Source: Chitinophagales bacterium (GTDB lineage: Bacteria > Bacteroidota > Bacteroidia > Chitinophagales > Chitinophagaceae). Taken from it: 64,000 nucleotides of DNA. Each line of letters opens with the position of its first letter. Position 1 is the first letter of the stretch. The DNA lies in the NCBI GenBank assembly GCA_017303855.1, contig JAFLBL010000001.1:315978-379977 (forward strand), in the 5' to 3' direction. A model generated the notes under the pieces. That model worked only from the letters and a program-made list of their open reading frames with translations. It did not search any database and had not been told where the DNA came from. This document shows positions 8,175 to 16,538 of the stretch, piece by piece. Position numbers and translations under genes: made by a program.

Positions 8175-9216
8175 CCTTTTACAACTGGTACGGGAGAATA
8201 TAAAAAATATGACTCCATATTCCTCGGCCCGTCACGAATACAGCGGACAGGCTGCCGTATTCCTGGATGCCAATGAAAACGCATTCGGCTCTCCCCTGCC
8301 GGTAAATTACAACCGGTACCCGGACCCACTTCAACTGCCGCTTAAAGAAAAAATCAGCCAGATCAAAGGCGTACCGGCGGCCAATATCTTCCTGGGTAAT
8401 GGAAGCGACGAAGCGATTGACCTGTTGTTCCGGATTTTTTGTGAACCGGGAAAAGACAATGTGCTCATTTTTCCCCCTACATACGGCATGTATGAAGTAT
8501 GTGCTGAGATCAACAATGTGGCGGTAAAAAGAGTTCCATTGACACCTGTATATCAGCTCGACCTGGCCGCAACGGAAGCCGCCGTGGATGCCAATACCAA
8601 ACTGATCTTTGTTTGTTCCCCCAACAACCCAACCGGAAACAGTATAGAACGTACAGATATCGAAGTGCTGCTGAATAATTTTGACGGACTGGTGGTAGTG
8701 GATGAAGCCTATATTAATTATGCCCGCCAGAAAACCTTTATACAGGAACTGACGGAATACCCCAACCTTGTCATCCTGCAAACCTTGTCAAAAGCCTGGG
8801 GACTGGCCGGGTTGCGGCTGGGAATGGCCTTTGCGGGACAGCCGGTTATTGATTACATGAACCGGGTGAAATATCCGTATAATATCAATACAGCCACCCA
8901 GCAACTGGCACTCGAAGCTCTTGGTAACATCAGTAGTGTCAACAACTGGACGCGTACTACAGTAATACAGAAAGAGATACTGACTGAAGCGTTGCAAAGT
9001 TTATCCATAACCGAAAAAGTATTTCCCTCCGATGCCAATTTCATCCTGGTAAAAATGACCAATGCGCGGAATGTCTATGCGTACCTTGCAGGTTTAGGTA
9101 TTATTGTAAGGGACCGGTCCAAAATAATCCTTTGTGATGACAGCCTCCGGATTACCATAGGCACACCGGAAGAAAACAAGCAATTACTGGAAGCCCTGAA
9201 AAAATATACAGCATGA
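8161..9216 (+). CDS. hisC: Histidinol-phosphate aminotransferase
   Basis: PLP-dependent fold-type I aminotransferase (351 residues) converting imidazole-acetol phosphate to histidinol phosphate with glutamate as amino donor. It shows [10 protein letters not shown], the CSPNNPTGN cofactor-site segment, [10 protein letters not shown] with the PLP-contacting Asp, and the Schiff-base lysine in [14 protein letters not shown]. The start at 8161 lies inside the end of hisD (14-base overlap). A later start is possible (MTPYSS) but would remove residues normally conserved at the N-terminus. Its stop overlaps the hisB start by four bases. Confidence 0.96.
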   Translation: MREFNLLQLVRENIKNMTPYSSARHEYSGQAAVFLDANENAFGSPLPVNYNRYPDPLQLPLKEKISQIKGVPAANIFLGNGSDEAIDLLFRIFCEPGKDNVLIFPPTYGMYEVCAEINNVAVKRVPLTPVYQLDLAATEAAVDANTKLIFVCSPNNPTGNSIERTDIEVLLNNFDGLVVVDEAYINYARQKTFIQELTEYPNLVILQTLSKAWGLAGLRLGMAFAGQPVIDYMNRVKYPYNINTATQQLALEALGNISSVNNWTRTTVIQKEILTEALQSLSITEKVFPSDANFILVKMTNARNVYAYLAGLGIIVRDRSKIILCDDSLRITIGTPEENKQLLEALKKYTA

Positions 9217-10352
9217 AGAAGGTTTTATTTATTGACCGAGACGGCACACTGATACAGGAAGCGCCGCCCTCCTACCAGCTCGACTCCTTTTCCAAACTGG
9301 CTTTCTATCCGGACATGTTTACCTGGATGAAAAAAATCGCCACAGAACTTGATTTTGAACTGGTGATGGTAACTAATCAGGACGGGCTTGGTACGGAATC
9401 ATTTCCAGAAGATACATTCTGGCCGGTGCATGAATTTGTAATGAAAGGGCTGGAAAACGAACAGATCATATTCAGCAAAGTACATATTGACCGGAGTTTT
9501 GCCGCCGATCCCGCCCCCACCCGTAAGCCGGGTACGGGTATGCTTACGGAATACATCAATAATCCATTGTATGACATCGCGGGCTCCTTTGTTATCGGTG
9601 ACCGTATCACGGATGTACAACTGGCAAAAAACCTGGGTTGTAAAGCTATATGGCTGAATAATGATGCAGGTCTTGGGGCGGCAGAAATCACCAATGATAT
9701 GGCGGCATTACAGCAAACAATCGCCCTTGAAACCACCAGCTGGAAATCCATCTATTCATTCCTCCGGCTGGGTCAGCGGGAAATGGTTTTCGAACGAAAC
9801 ACCAATGAAACAAAAATCCGGATCGCCCTGAACCTCGATGGCCAGGGGAAAACGGATATACAAACCGGACTTCATTTTTTTGATCACATGCTGGATCAGC
9901 TTGGCAGACACAGCGGTATGGACCTGTCCATACAAGTGAAAGGTGATCTCCAGGTTGATGAACACCATACCATTGAAGATACCGGGATAGCACTCGGTGA
10001 AGCAATTGCCCTGGCTCTTGGTGATAAAAAAGGGGTTGCCCGATACGCTTTTATGTTACCAATGGATGATTCCCTGGCACAGGTGGCAATTGATTTTGGC
10101 GGCAGAAGCTGGCTGGTCTGGTCCGCTGAATTTAAACGCGAAAAAATCGGTGATATGCCAACCGAAATGTTTTACCATTTCTTTAAATCATTTTCCGATG
10201 CCGCCCGCTGCAACCTCAATATAAAAGTGGAAGGCGACAACGAACACCATAAAATTGAATCTGTTTTCAAGGCGCTTGCCAAAACGTTGAAAATGGCGGT
10301 AAAGCGTGATCCGGAAAACATGCAGTTACCCAGCACGAAAGGAATATTATAA
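9213..10352 (+). CDS. hisB: Bifunctional histidinol-phosphatase / imidazoleglycerol-phosphate dehydratase
   Basis: A fused enzyme of 379 residues. The N-terminal HAD-type phosphatase (about 1-165) has the DRDGTL nucleophile motif at residues 7-12, the MVTNQDG motif, and [12 protein letters not shown] with metal-binding aspartate. The C-terminal IGP dehydratase (about 190-379) has [14 protein letters not shown] and [16 protein letters not shown], the metal-binding His/Glu clusters. The same fusion is known in enterobacteria and many Bacteroidota. It overlaps hisC by four bases and shares one base with hisH (TAATG). Confidence 0.97.
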   Translation: MKKVLFIDRDGTLIQEAPPSYQLDSFSKLAFYPDMFTWMKKIATELDFELVMVTNQDGLGTESFPEDTFWPVHEFVMKGLENEQIIFSKVHIDRSFAADPAPTRKPGTGMLTEYINNPLYDIAGSFVIGDRITDVQLAKNLGCKAIWLNNDAGLGAAEITNDMAALQQTIALETTSWKSIYSFLRLGQREMVFERNTNETKIRIALNLDGQGKTDIQTGLHFFDHMLDQLGRHSGMDLSIQVKGDLQVDEHHTIEDTGIALGEAIALALGDKKGVARYAFMLPMDDSLAQVAIDFGGRSWLVWSAEFKREKIGDMPTEMFYHFFKSFSDAARCNLNIKVEGDNEHHKIESVFKALAKTLKMAVKRDPENMQLPSTKGIL

Positions 10353-10945
10353 TGAAGACGGTAATTATAAAATATAATGCGGGAAATATTCAGTCCGTAC
10401 TCTTCGCGCTTGAACGTATCGGGGTACAGGCAACAGTAACGGATGATCCTGCCCTGATCCGGGCCGCAGATAAAGTGATATTTCCCGGTGTGGGAGAAGC
10501 CAGCACGGCCATGCACTACCTGCGCGGGCGTGAGCTGGATAAACTGATCATCTCCCTGCAACAACCAGTGCTGGGTATTTGTCTTGGCATGCAATTACTA
10601 TGTGCTTATTCAGCAGAAAACAACACCCATTGCCTGGGCGTATTTAATAATGTGGAGGTTCACCGGTTCCGGAATGAAGGAACCCCGTTTAAAGTACCAC
10701 AGACCGGCTGGAATTCCATACAGCAGCTCAAAGGCCCCTTGTTTAACCAGGTAGATGAGCAAGCATTCTGTTATTTTGTACACAGTTACTATGCCGAACT
10801 GAATGATTGCACAGTAGCCTGCGCGGATTATATTCATCCATACAGTGCCGCTTTACAACACAACAATTTTTACGGCGTACAATTTCATCCTGAAAAAAGC
10901 GCTACTGCCGGAGAACAGATTTTAAAAAACTTTTTATCCCTGTAA
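10352..10945 (+). CDS. hisH: Imidazole glycerol phosphate synthase glutamine amidotransferase subunit
   Basis: Class I glutamine amidotransferase of 197 residues supplying ammonia to HisF. The catalytic triad is visible: nucleophile C77 in LGICLGMQLL, and the His-Glu pair in GVQFHPEKS near the C-terminus. The FVHSYYAE segment is typical of HisH. Its start shares a base with the hisB stop, and hisA begins three bases after its end. Confidence 0.96.
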   Translation: MKTVIIKYNAGNIQSVLFALERIGVQATVTDDPALIRAADKVIFPGVGEASTAMHYLRGRELDKLIISLQQPVLGICLGMQLLCAYSAENNTHCLGVFNNVEVHRFRNEGTPFKVPQTGWNSIQQLKGPLFNQVDEQAFCYFVHSYYAELNDCTVACADYIHPYSAALQHNNFYGVQFHPEKSATAGEQILKNFLSL

Positions 10946-10948
10946 ACA

Positions 10949-11665
10949 ATGACAATTATTCCCGCCATAGATATTATTGACGGAAAATGCGTACGGCTCA
11001 CAAAAGGAGATTACGAGCAGAAAAAAATTTACAATGAAGATCCGCTGGAAGTAGCCCTGCAATTTGAACAGGCCGGATTAAAACGACTGCACCTTGTTGA
11101 CCTGGATGGTGCAAAGGCCGGAGAAGTAAAAAACTGGAACGTTCTTGAAAAAATTGCCGGTCACACGGCTTTACAAATTGATTTCAGCGGAGGAATCAGC
11201 ACAGAAAAGAGTGTGGAGATCAGTTTCAATTCAGGAGCCACTTTTACCGCTGTTGGCAGTATTGCCGTAAAAAATGAAGCCTTGTTCAGCGATTGGCTGA
11301 TTCGATTTGGTGCGGAGAAATTTATAGTGGGCGCGGATGTAAAAGAAGGTAAAATTGTCATCCGTGGCTGGACGGAGTCCACCACACTTACCGTTTTTGA
11401 ATTGATTGGCCGTTATAAAACAAAGGGCATCAAACAGTTTTTTTGTACGGATGTGGCTAAGGACGGACTATTGGAAGGCAGCGCTATTGAATTATATAAA
11501 AAAATTCTCAATCAGCATCCATCCATTGACCTGATTGCCAGCGGCGGCATCACCAGTATACAGGAACTGGATGAACTTCGCCAGGCCGGATGTGATGGCG
11601 CCATAATTGGGAAAGCACTTTATGAAAGCAGGATCACACTGTCACAGTTAAACCGGTTTATATAA
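10949..11665 (+). CDS. hisA: ProFAR isomerase
   Basis: TIM-barrel enzyme (238 residues) that isomerises ProFAR to PRFAR. It begins with [15 protein letters not shown], in which the first catalytic aspartate sits (D7), and has [18 protein letters not shown] and the C-terminal phosphate-binding ASGGITS and [10 protein letters not shown]. It is a half-barrel-duplicated paralogue of HisF, encoded two bases downstream. Confidence 0.96.
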   Translation: MTIIPAIDIIDGKCVRLTKGDYEQKKIYNEDPLEVALQFEQAGLKRLHLVDLDGAKAGEVKNWNVLEKIAGHTALQIDFSGGISTEKSVEISFNSGATFTAVGSIAVKNEALFSDWLIRFGAEKFIVGADVKEGKIVIRGWTESTTLTVFELIGRYKTKGIKQFFCTDVAKDGLLEGSAIELYKKILNQHPSIDLIASGGITSIQELDELRQAGCDGAIIGKALYESRITLSQLNRFI

Positions 11666-11667
11666 TC

Positions 11668-12423
11668 ATGCTGACAAAACGAATTATACCCTGCCTGGAC
11701 ATAAAAGACGGCCGGACGGTAAAAGGAACAAATTTCCTCGAACTGCGTGATGCCGGAGACCCTGTGGAACTGGCCATGCGCTATTGTGAAGAAGGGGCTG
11801 ACGAACTGGTATTCCTGGATATTACGGCTACCACTGAAAAAAGAAAAACACTGGCCGGACTGGTCAGGAAAATTGCCACCCATATCAATATTCCGTTTAC
11901 AGTTGGTGGTGGGATCAATAATGTGGAAGATGTACGTTTGTTGCTGGACAACGGCGCCGATAAGATTTCGGTAAACACATCCGCTGTCAGAAGACCGGAA
12001 CTGATCAATGAACTGTCCCTCCAGTTTGGCAGTCAGTGTGTGGTGCTGGCTATTGACGCCAAACGGATTGACGGAAGCTGGAAAGTGGTGACACATGGAG
12101 GCCGGACCCCCACCCTTTTATCCGCAACAGACTGGGCGAAAGAAGCAGCTAAGCGCGGCGCGGGAGAAATCCTGCTGACATCCATGGAAAATGACGGCAC
12201 AAAAAACGGATTCGCCCTTGATATTACAGGCGAAATAAGCCGGTCAGTATCCATTCCGGTAATTGCATCCGGTGGTGCAGGGAGCCTGCAACACTTTGCA
12301 GATGTATTTATCAAGGCACAGGCGGATGCGGCACTGGCGGCCAGTATATTTCATTTCAGGGAAATACCGATTGCGGAATTAAAACGATATTTACAGGAAC
12401 AACAAATCCCGGTACGGATATGA
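11668..12423 (+). CDS. hisF: Imidazole glycerol phosphate synthase cyclase subunit
   Basis: TIM-barrel synthase (251 residues) that uses ammonia from HisH to turn PRFAR into imidazole glycerol phosphate and AICAR. Motifs include the N-terminal [15 protein letters not shown] with catalytic D11, FTVGGGIN, the AIDAKR segment, [14 protein letters not shown] with the second catalytic aspartate, and [12 protein letters not shown] for phosphate binding. Its stop overlaps the start of the small membrane ORF by four bases. Confidence 0.97.
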   Translation: MLTKRIIPCLDIKDGRTVKGTNFLELRDAGDPVELAMRYCEEGADELVFLDITATTEKRKTLAGLVRKIATHINIPFTVGGGINNVEDVRLLLDNGADKISVNTSAVRRPELINELSLQFGSQCVVLAIDAKRIDGSWKVVTHGGRTPTLLSATDWAKEAAKRGAGEILLTSMENDGTKNGFALDITGEISRSVSIPVIASGGAGSLQHFADVFIKAQADAALAASIFHFREIPIAELKRYLQEQQIPVRI

Positions 12424-12602
12424 TCCCACTGATTTTCGCCATATTAATTGTAGCCTGGTATCTGTATCAGCACATGGAAAACAAGCGGAAAGACCGCAGG
12501 GAGGAACAGCATGAACGGCGCATTTCTTCATATGAAAAACTGCTTCAGCTGTTGAAGGACAAAGAAGAAAAAGATAACAATAAAGAGCAATCAACTCATT
12601 AA
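12420..12602 (+). CDS. Small membrane protein inside the his operon
   Basis: A 60-residue protein with one N-terminal membrane segment (about residues 2-16, [15 protein letters not shown]) and a very charged tail rich in Lys, Arg and Glu (about 19-56) that looks helical, possibly coiled coil. It matches no histidine-pathway enzyme I know. It starts in the last four bases of hisF and ends two bases before hisIE, so it is translated as part of the operon and is likely real. It may be a membrane anchor or regulator for pathway enzymes, or an unrelated passenger; sequence does not decide. Confidence 0.7.
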   Translation: MIPLIFAILIVAWYLYQHMENKRKDRREEQHERRISSYEKLLQLLKDKEEKDNNKEQSTH

Positions 12603-12604
12603 TT

Positions 12605-13195
12605 ATGAAACCGGATTTTTCAAAATATACAGACGGTTTGGTTCCCGCCATTATTCAGGATGCGGAGAGCCGCCAGGTACTTATGCTGGGATTTATGAAT
12701 GAAGCCGCACTTGAACAATCAGCCCGCGAAGGGAAAGTAACTTTTTTCAGCCGCAGCAAACAACGGCTCTGGACCAAGGGAGAAACCTCCGGTCATTTTC
12801 TTTTTATAAAAGAAATAAAAGCGGATTGCGACAATGATACTTTATTAATTAAAGCCAGTCCTGCCGGTCCCGTCTGTCATACCGGAGCTGCCACCTGCTT
12901 CAATGAAGAAAACCCGGTATTTAGTCTGTCCCGGCTGGAGCTGATCATTGCAGATCGGAAAAACAATCCGACGGATAAATCGTATACATCCTCCTTATTT
13001 GCCAAAGGCATTAATAAAGTTGCGCAGAAATTGGGTGAAGAAGCCGTGGAACTTGTAATCGAAAGCAAGGATGATAACCGGGAGTTATTTCTCGGCGAAG
13101 CAGCCGATCTCCTGTTCCATTACCTTGTATTATTGCAACACAAAAACTATACATTGGCGGATGTGATCAGTACATTGGAAAAAAGACACCGGTAA
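12605..13195 (+). CDS. hisI: Bifunctional PR-AMP cyclohydrolase / PR-ATP pyrophosphatase
   Basis: HisIE fusion of 196 residues covering the second and third pathway steps. The N-terminal cyclohydrolase (about 1-105) shows MLGFMNEAALE, WTKGETSGHFL, the metal-binding DCDNDTLL and the CHTGAATCF cysteines. The C-terminal pyrophosphohydrolase (about 108-196) has KLGEEAVELVIESKDD with the metal-binding glutamates and EAADLLFHYLVLL. It ends the operon, 11 bases before the convergent kinase gene; I see no clear terminator there. Confidence 0.96.
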   Translation: MKPDFSKYTDGLVPAIIQDAESRQVLMLGFMNEAALEQSAREGKVTFFSRSKQRLWTKGETSGHFLFIKEIKADCDNDTLLIKASPAGPVCHTGAATCFNEENPVFSLSRLELIIADRKNNPTDKSYTSSLFAKGINKVAQKLGEEAVELVIESKDDNRELFLGEAADLLFHYLVLLQHKNYTLADVISTLEKRHR

Positions 13196-13206
13196 ATCGC
13201 CTTTCC

Positions 13207-15399
13207 TTACAAAGGAATAGTAACAGTCAGCAAACAGCCTTTTCCCACCGCTGTATCAATATCTGCTGTGCCTTCATAATACCTGATTCGTTCAAAAATG
13301 CCGGAAAGTCCGATTCCACGGAATGTCTGGTTGGCATCGAAACCCATTCCATTATCTTTCACGGTCATCCGCACCTGATTTGTTTCCTGTATCAGGCTTA
13401 TATCAATACGGCTGGCGCCACTGTGCTTCAGAATATTCTTGATTTGCTCCTGCAGAATCCGGAAAATGGTCACTTTTTTCCCATCAGCCAGTAAATCCGG
13501 ATCAAGTTCATGTGTAAAATGAATATCCAGCCTGCTTGCCATCCGGGTATCCTCCAGTAACCGGCCAATACAGGGTATCAGGTCTTTTTCACGCAAACCC
13601 GGCGCAACAAGTTCCCGGGACAGTTTGCGGATCTCCTCCACCGCCAGGCTGATATACTCAATTCCTTTTGATTTATACAATGCCTGGTCAGCTCCTTCCG
13701 CCTGCAACATTTCAAAAAACAATTTCGCCGAAGACAATATCTGGTTTACATTATCATGCAGTTCATGCCCGATTTGTGTACGTTCTTTTTCCTGGGCTTG
13801 AATCACCATTTCGGAGATCTCCTTTTGTGCTGTCAGCCGTTCTTCCACCAGTCTTGTCTCCAGTGATTTCAGGTTACTGACATCCTGAATGGAACCGATC
13901 ATTTTAACCGGCAGGCCATTTTCATATACGATATATCCCCTGTCCCGTATGGGCTTATACATTCCGTCCGCACATTTAAACCGGTACTCCTCCTGCCAGG
14001 AAAGTTTACCTTTTTCACTTTGCTGTCTGACTGTTTCTCCTACCCTGTTCCGGTCATCGGGATGTATCCGCCTGAGCCACCAGGACAACCCCTTGGGTTC
14101 TCCCGCCTGGTATCCTACCAACTCCATTAACGCTTCATTGCGGAATATCTGTCCTGTTTGCATATCCCATTCCCATATTGCATCAGTTGTGGCGCGGGAT
14201 AATAACAGCAACCGGTCGTTGGTGGCACGGAGTTTATTCTCCGCGCTAAACTTATCGGTCAGATTTACCGCATGCCCCCCGATTATTTTTTTTCCGGAAA
14301 TGCCTTCAATAAGAAAAATATCAATATGAAATATAAACTCGCTGCCATCGGCCCAATTGATTCGCTGTATAGCCTCTACCGTCTCCCCGGTTTCCAATAC
14401 CCGCTGATGTTTCAGCATCAGCTCTTCCGCCAGACTCCGCGGCACCAGTTCAAGTATATTTCGTTGCAGGGAATCGGCTTCCTGTATCCTGAAAAATTCA
14501 AAAAAGTTTTTACTGGCAAAAACGAGTTGCCCTGCTTCATCCACCACCCAGGCCAGGTTGGGCGTTTTTTTCATAAACGACCGCAGTATTGCTTTCCGTT
14601 CCCTCAACTCCCGGATCAGTTTTCTTTCCATAGTCAGATCCGTGATATTTGAGACCACCGCAAAAGGTATGCTGCTATGATCCCTGAACAAAGGTTGTGA
14701 ACTGAAATGCAACCAGCGTTTCTGCCCGTCACGCAAATGAATTACCAGCACATCGGTTTGACGTTGCCGGGTGCTGATGGCTTTTGCAAAAGGGGTTTGT
14801 TCAAAAGTCACAATTTCTCCAGACTCGGTCCGGATTGTCCAGTTATGATCCCATTGTTTTGCAATATGTTTTAACTGATACAACCGCTCCAGTGTTACAT
14901 TTAATATTTCAGCGGTCTTTTGATTTACTGCAATGATCTCACCATTCTGATCCTGAAATAGAATACCGGCATCCAGGCTTTCGAAAATAAGCTGATAGTT
15001 TTTTTCACCAAGCTGGTGAAACTGATACGCCCTTCTTTCATCCAGCAGTTTATGCCCCACACATAAAAACACTCTTGAATTTTCCGCATGGGCAACGGTC
15101 CGGATATGCCATTTCATAGGATGATACAACCCGTTTTTAAGAAATATCTCGAGGGTACCTGCAACAGGGCTTTCCCCGGCTTCCTGTATTAATTGCCTGA
15201 ATGCGGACAGATTAACCGGATGAATCATTTCAAAAAGATTCTGTTCAGATAAACGGGGACTTGACAGGTGCAAGGAGCGGATCATTCGTGAATTGGCAGA
15301 CAGAATCCGGCCATCTTCCCTTACCAGGAAAATAAAACGTTCAGGGGGGACCGCCGCCTCCTCAATCATTCTTTTCAGATCACTCATCAGTACCCGCAT
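13207..15399 (-). CDS. Cytoplasmic multi-PAS sensor histidine kinase (NarX type)
   Basis: A 730-residue kinase with no membrane segment. It carries about four PAS domains: about 20-90, 130-210, 265-340, and a PAS_3-type domain at about 390-500 with the WWLRRIHPDDRNRV motif. These are followed by a HisKA_3 dimerisation domain with the phospho-acceptor His in ERTQIGHELHDNVNQIL, and a HATPase with NGMGFD and GIGLSGIFERI. The HisKA_3 type normally phosphorylates NarL/LuxR-family regulators. It begins 14 bases after the stop of the receiver-only regulator upstream, so the two are likely one unit. The signal is unknown. Confidence 0.9.
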   Translation of the reverse strand: MRVLMSDLKRMIEEAAVPPERFIFLVREDGRILSANSRMIRSLHLSSPRLSEQNLFEMIHPVNLSAFRQLIQEAGESPVAGTLEIFLKNGLYHPMKWHIRTVAHAENSRVFLCVGHKLLDERRAYQFHQLGEKNYQLIFESLDAGILFQDQNGEIIAVNQKTAEILNVTLERLYQLKHIAKQWDHNWTIRTESGEIVTFEQTPFAKAISTRQRQTDVLVIHLRDGQKRWLHFSSQPLFRDHSSIPFAVVSNITDLTMERKLIRELRERKAILRSFMKKTPNLAWVVDEAGQLVFASKNFFEFFRIQEADSLQRNILELVPRSLAEELMLKHQRVLETGETVEAIQRINWADGSEFIFHIDIFLIEGISGKKIIGGHAVNLTDKFSAENKLRATNDRLLLLSRATTDAIWEWDMQTGQIFRNEALMELVGYQAGEPKGLSWWLRRIHPDDRNRVGETVRQQSEKGKLSWQEEYRFKCADGMYKPIRDRGYIVYENGLPVKMIGSIQDVSNLKSLETRLVEERLTAQKEISEMVIQAQEKERTQIGHELHDNVNQILSSAKLFFEMLQAEGADQALYKSKGIEYISLAVEEIRKLSRELVAPGLREKDLIPCIGRLLEDTRMASRLDIHFTHELDPDLLADGKKVTIFRILQEQIKNILKHSGASRIDISLIQETNQVRMTVKDNGMGFDANQTFRGIGLSGIFERIRYYEGTADIDTAVGKGCLLTVTIPL

Positions 15400-15413
15400 A
15401 ATATATCCGGTTG

Positions 15414-15800
15414 TTAGTTGTCAATATGATGATTATAATAGTCTGCTATAATTTCCGGAACCCTTCCAAATTCACTTGATTTGTCAAGGAAATATCGGGC
15501 CCCCAGTTCTTTGCATTCCTGCCGGTAAATATCTTCGGCATGGTTGGTCAGCATAACAACTTCTGTAGCGTATGCCCTTTCCCTGATATACCGGAGTAAT
15601 TCAATCCCGCTTTTACCTGGCATATTTATATCCAGTAAAACGATATCGGGAGGCTGAAAGTGCAGTTGTTCCTGTGCAGAATGGAAATCAGATGCGATGC
15701 GAATCTGCTTACGGATTTCAAGATCATCCAGCAGACTGATCATACGGGTGACAATATTCAGGTTGTCATCAACGATGAGTATGTTGATTTCTTTTTTCAG
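15414..15800 (-). CDS. Single-domain response regulator with non-standard start
   Basis: CheY-like receiver domain without an output domain. The first in-frame ATG (15743) is internal: starting there would drop the N-terminal strand and the acidic pocket. In-frame codons upstream read LKKEINILIVDDNLNIVTRM, supplying the expected DD pair, then PDIVLLDINMPG with the phospho-acceptor Asp, the VVMLTNH switch Thr and the LDKSSE lysine. Upstream of this lie only CTG (15800), ATT (15812) and then a stop. I place the start at CTG 15800, giving 128 residues, a normal receiver length. An ATG in another frame at 15819 would reach the same frame if the A-run (15792-15797) were one base shorter, so a frameshift or sequence error is possible. 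Confidence 0.7.
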   Translation of the reverse strand: MKKEINILIVDDNLNIVTRMISLLDDLEIRKQIRIASDFHSAQEQLHFQPPDIVLLDINMPGKSGIELLRYIRERAYATEVVMLTNHAEDIYRQECKELGARYFLDKSSEFGRVPEIIADYYNHHIDN

Positions 15801-15833
15801 GACAGGTGGAATGGTTCATACAAATAAAAATAA

Positions 15834-15850
15834 AACCCCTTGAAGGGGTT
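15834..15850 (-). terminator. Intrinsic terminator after the LuxR regulator
   Basis: AACCCC (15834-15839) and GGGGTT (15845-15850) form a six-pair stem with a five-base loop. On the minus strand it is followed by TTTATTTTTATTTG. It separates the 22764-15904 unit from the receiver/kinase pair downstream. Confidence 0.7.
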
Positions 15851-15903
15851 GTAATACAATGGCTAATTATTTGTAGTGATTATTCTACATGCAAACCGGG
15901 ATG

Positions 15904-16533
15904 TCAGATCAATTTGGCCTCAATTGCATAGCGGGCCAGCTCGGCATTGCTTTTCATCTTCATCTTTTCCATTATCCGTGAACGGTATGTACTAACCGTT
16001 GTTGAACTTAATGACAATTGAACGGCAATCTCCGAAATGGTTTTCCCGGAAGCCAGGAGTTTAAAGACGTCAAACTCACGATCAGACAGCACTTCATGCA
16101 ACGGTTTCCCGCTTTCATTGTTCACGGATTCTGCCAGTTTTTCAGCCAGTGACAATGTTATATACCGCTTTCCTTTTATGACTGTTTCGATGGCTTTTAC
16201 AATATCGTCATGTATGGTCTCTTTGGTCAGGTAGCCGGAAGCACCTGATTTCAAAACCCGCAGGGCGTATTGGTCTTCGGGATACATACTCATTATCAAT
16301 ACGGGGAGGCCGGGTGCAATTTCCTTAATTTGCATGATGGCGTCCAGTCCGCTCCTCCCGGGCATATTCATGTCACATAGTACCACATCCCAGTTCTTAT
16401 CCGTAAGTATTGCACTGATCAGCTCCTCCACATTCGCGGCTTCACCGATATGGGCGAAAGGGTACTGCTCCAGCAAGAGCTGTTTCATCCCTCTTCTGAC
16501 TATAGCATGATCATCGGCAATTAATATTCGCAT
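15904..16533 (-). CDS. NarL/LuxR-family response regulator
   Basis: A 209-residue regulator. The receiver domain (about 1-120) begins MRILIADDHAIVRRG, with the acidic pair and the phospho-acceptor Asp in VVLCDMNMPGRSG. The C-terminal LuxR-type helix-turn-helix (about 143-205) has LSDREFDVFKLLASGKTISEIA and the STTVSTYRSRIMEKM recognition helix. It is encoded five bases after the 1848-residue kinase and is its likely partner. The gene ends before an intrinsic terminator. Target genes are unknown. Confidence 0.93.
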   Translation of the reverse strand: MRILIADDHAIVRRGMKQLLLEQYPFAHIGEAANVEELISAILTDKNWDVVLCDMNMPGRSGLDAIMQIKEIAPGLPVLIMSMYPEDQYALRVLKSGASGYLTKETIHDDIVKAIETVIKGKRYITLSLAEKLAESVNNESGKPLHEVLSDREFDVFKLLASGKTISEIAVQLSLSSTTVSTYRSRIMEKMKMKSNAELARYAIEAKLI

Positions 16534-16538
16534 TTTCT

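Noticed and set aside
13202..13218. TTCCTT/AAGGAA stem at the hisIE-kinase junction
   Set aside because: Only six A/T-rich pairs, a three-base loop and no T-run; not convincing as a terminator.
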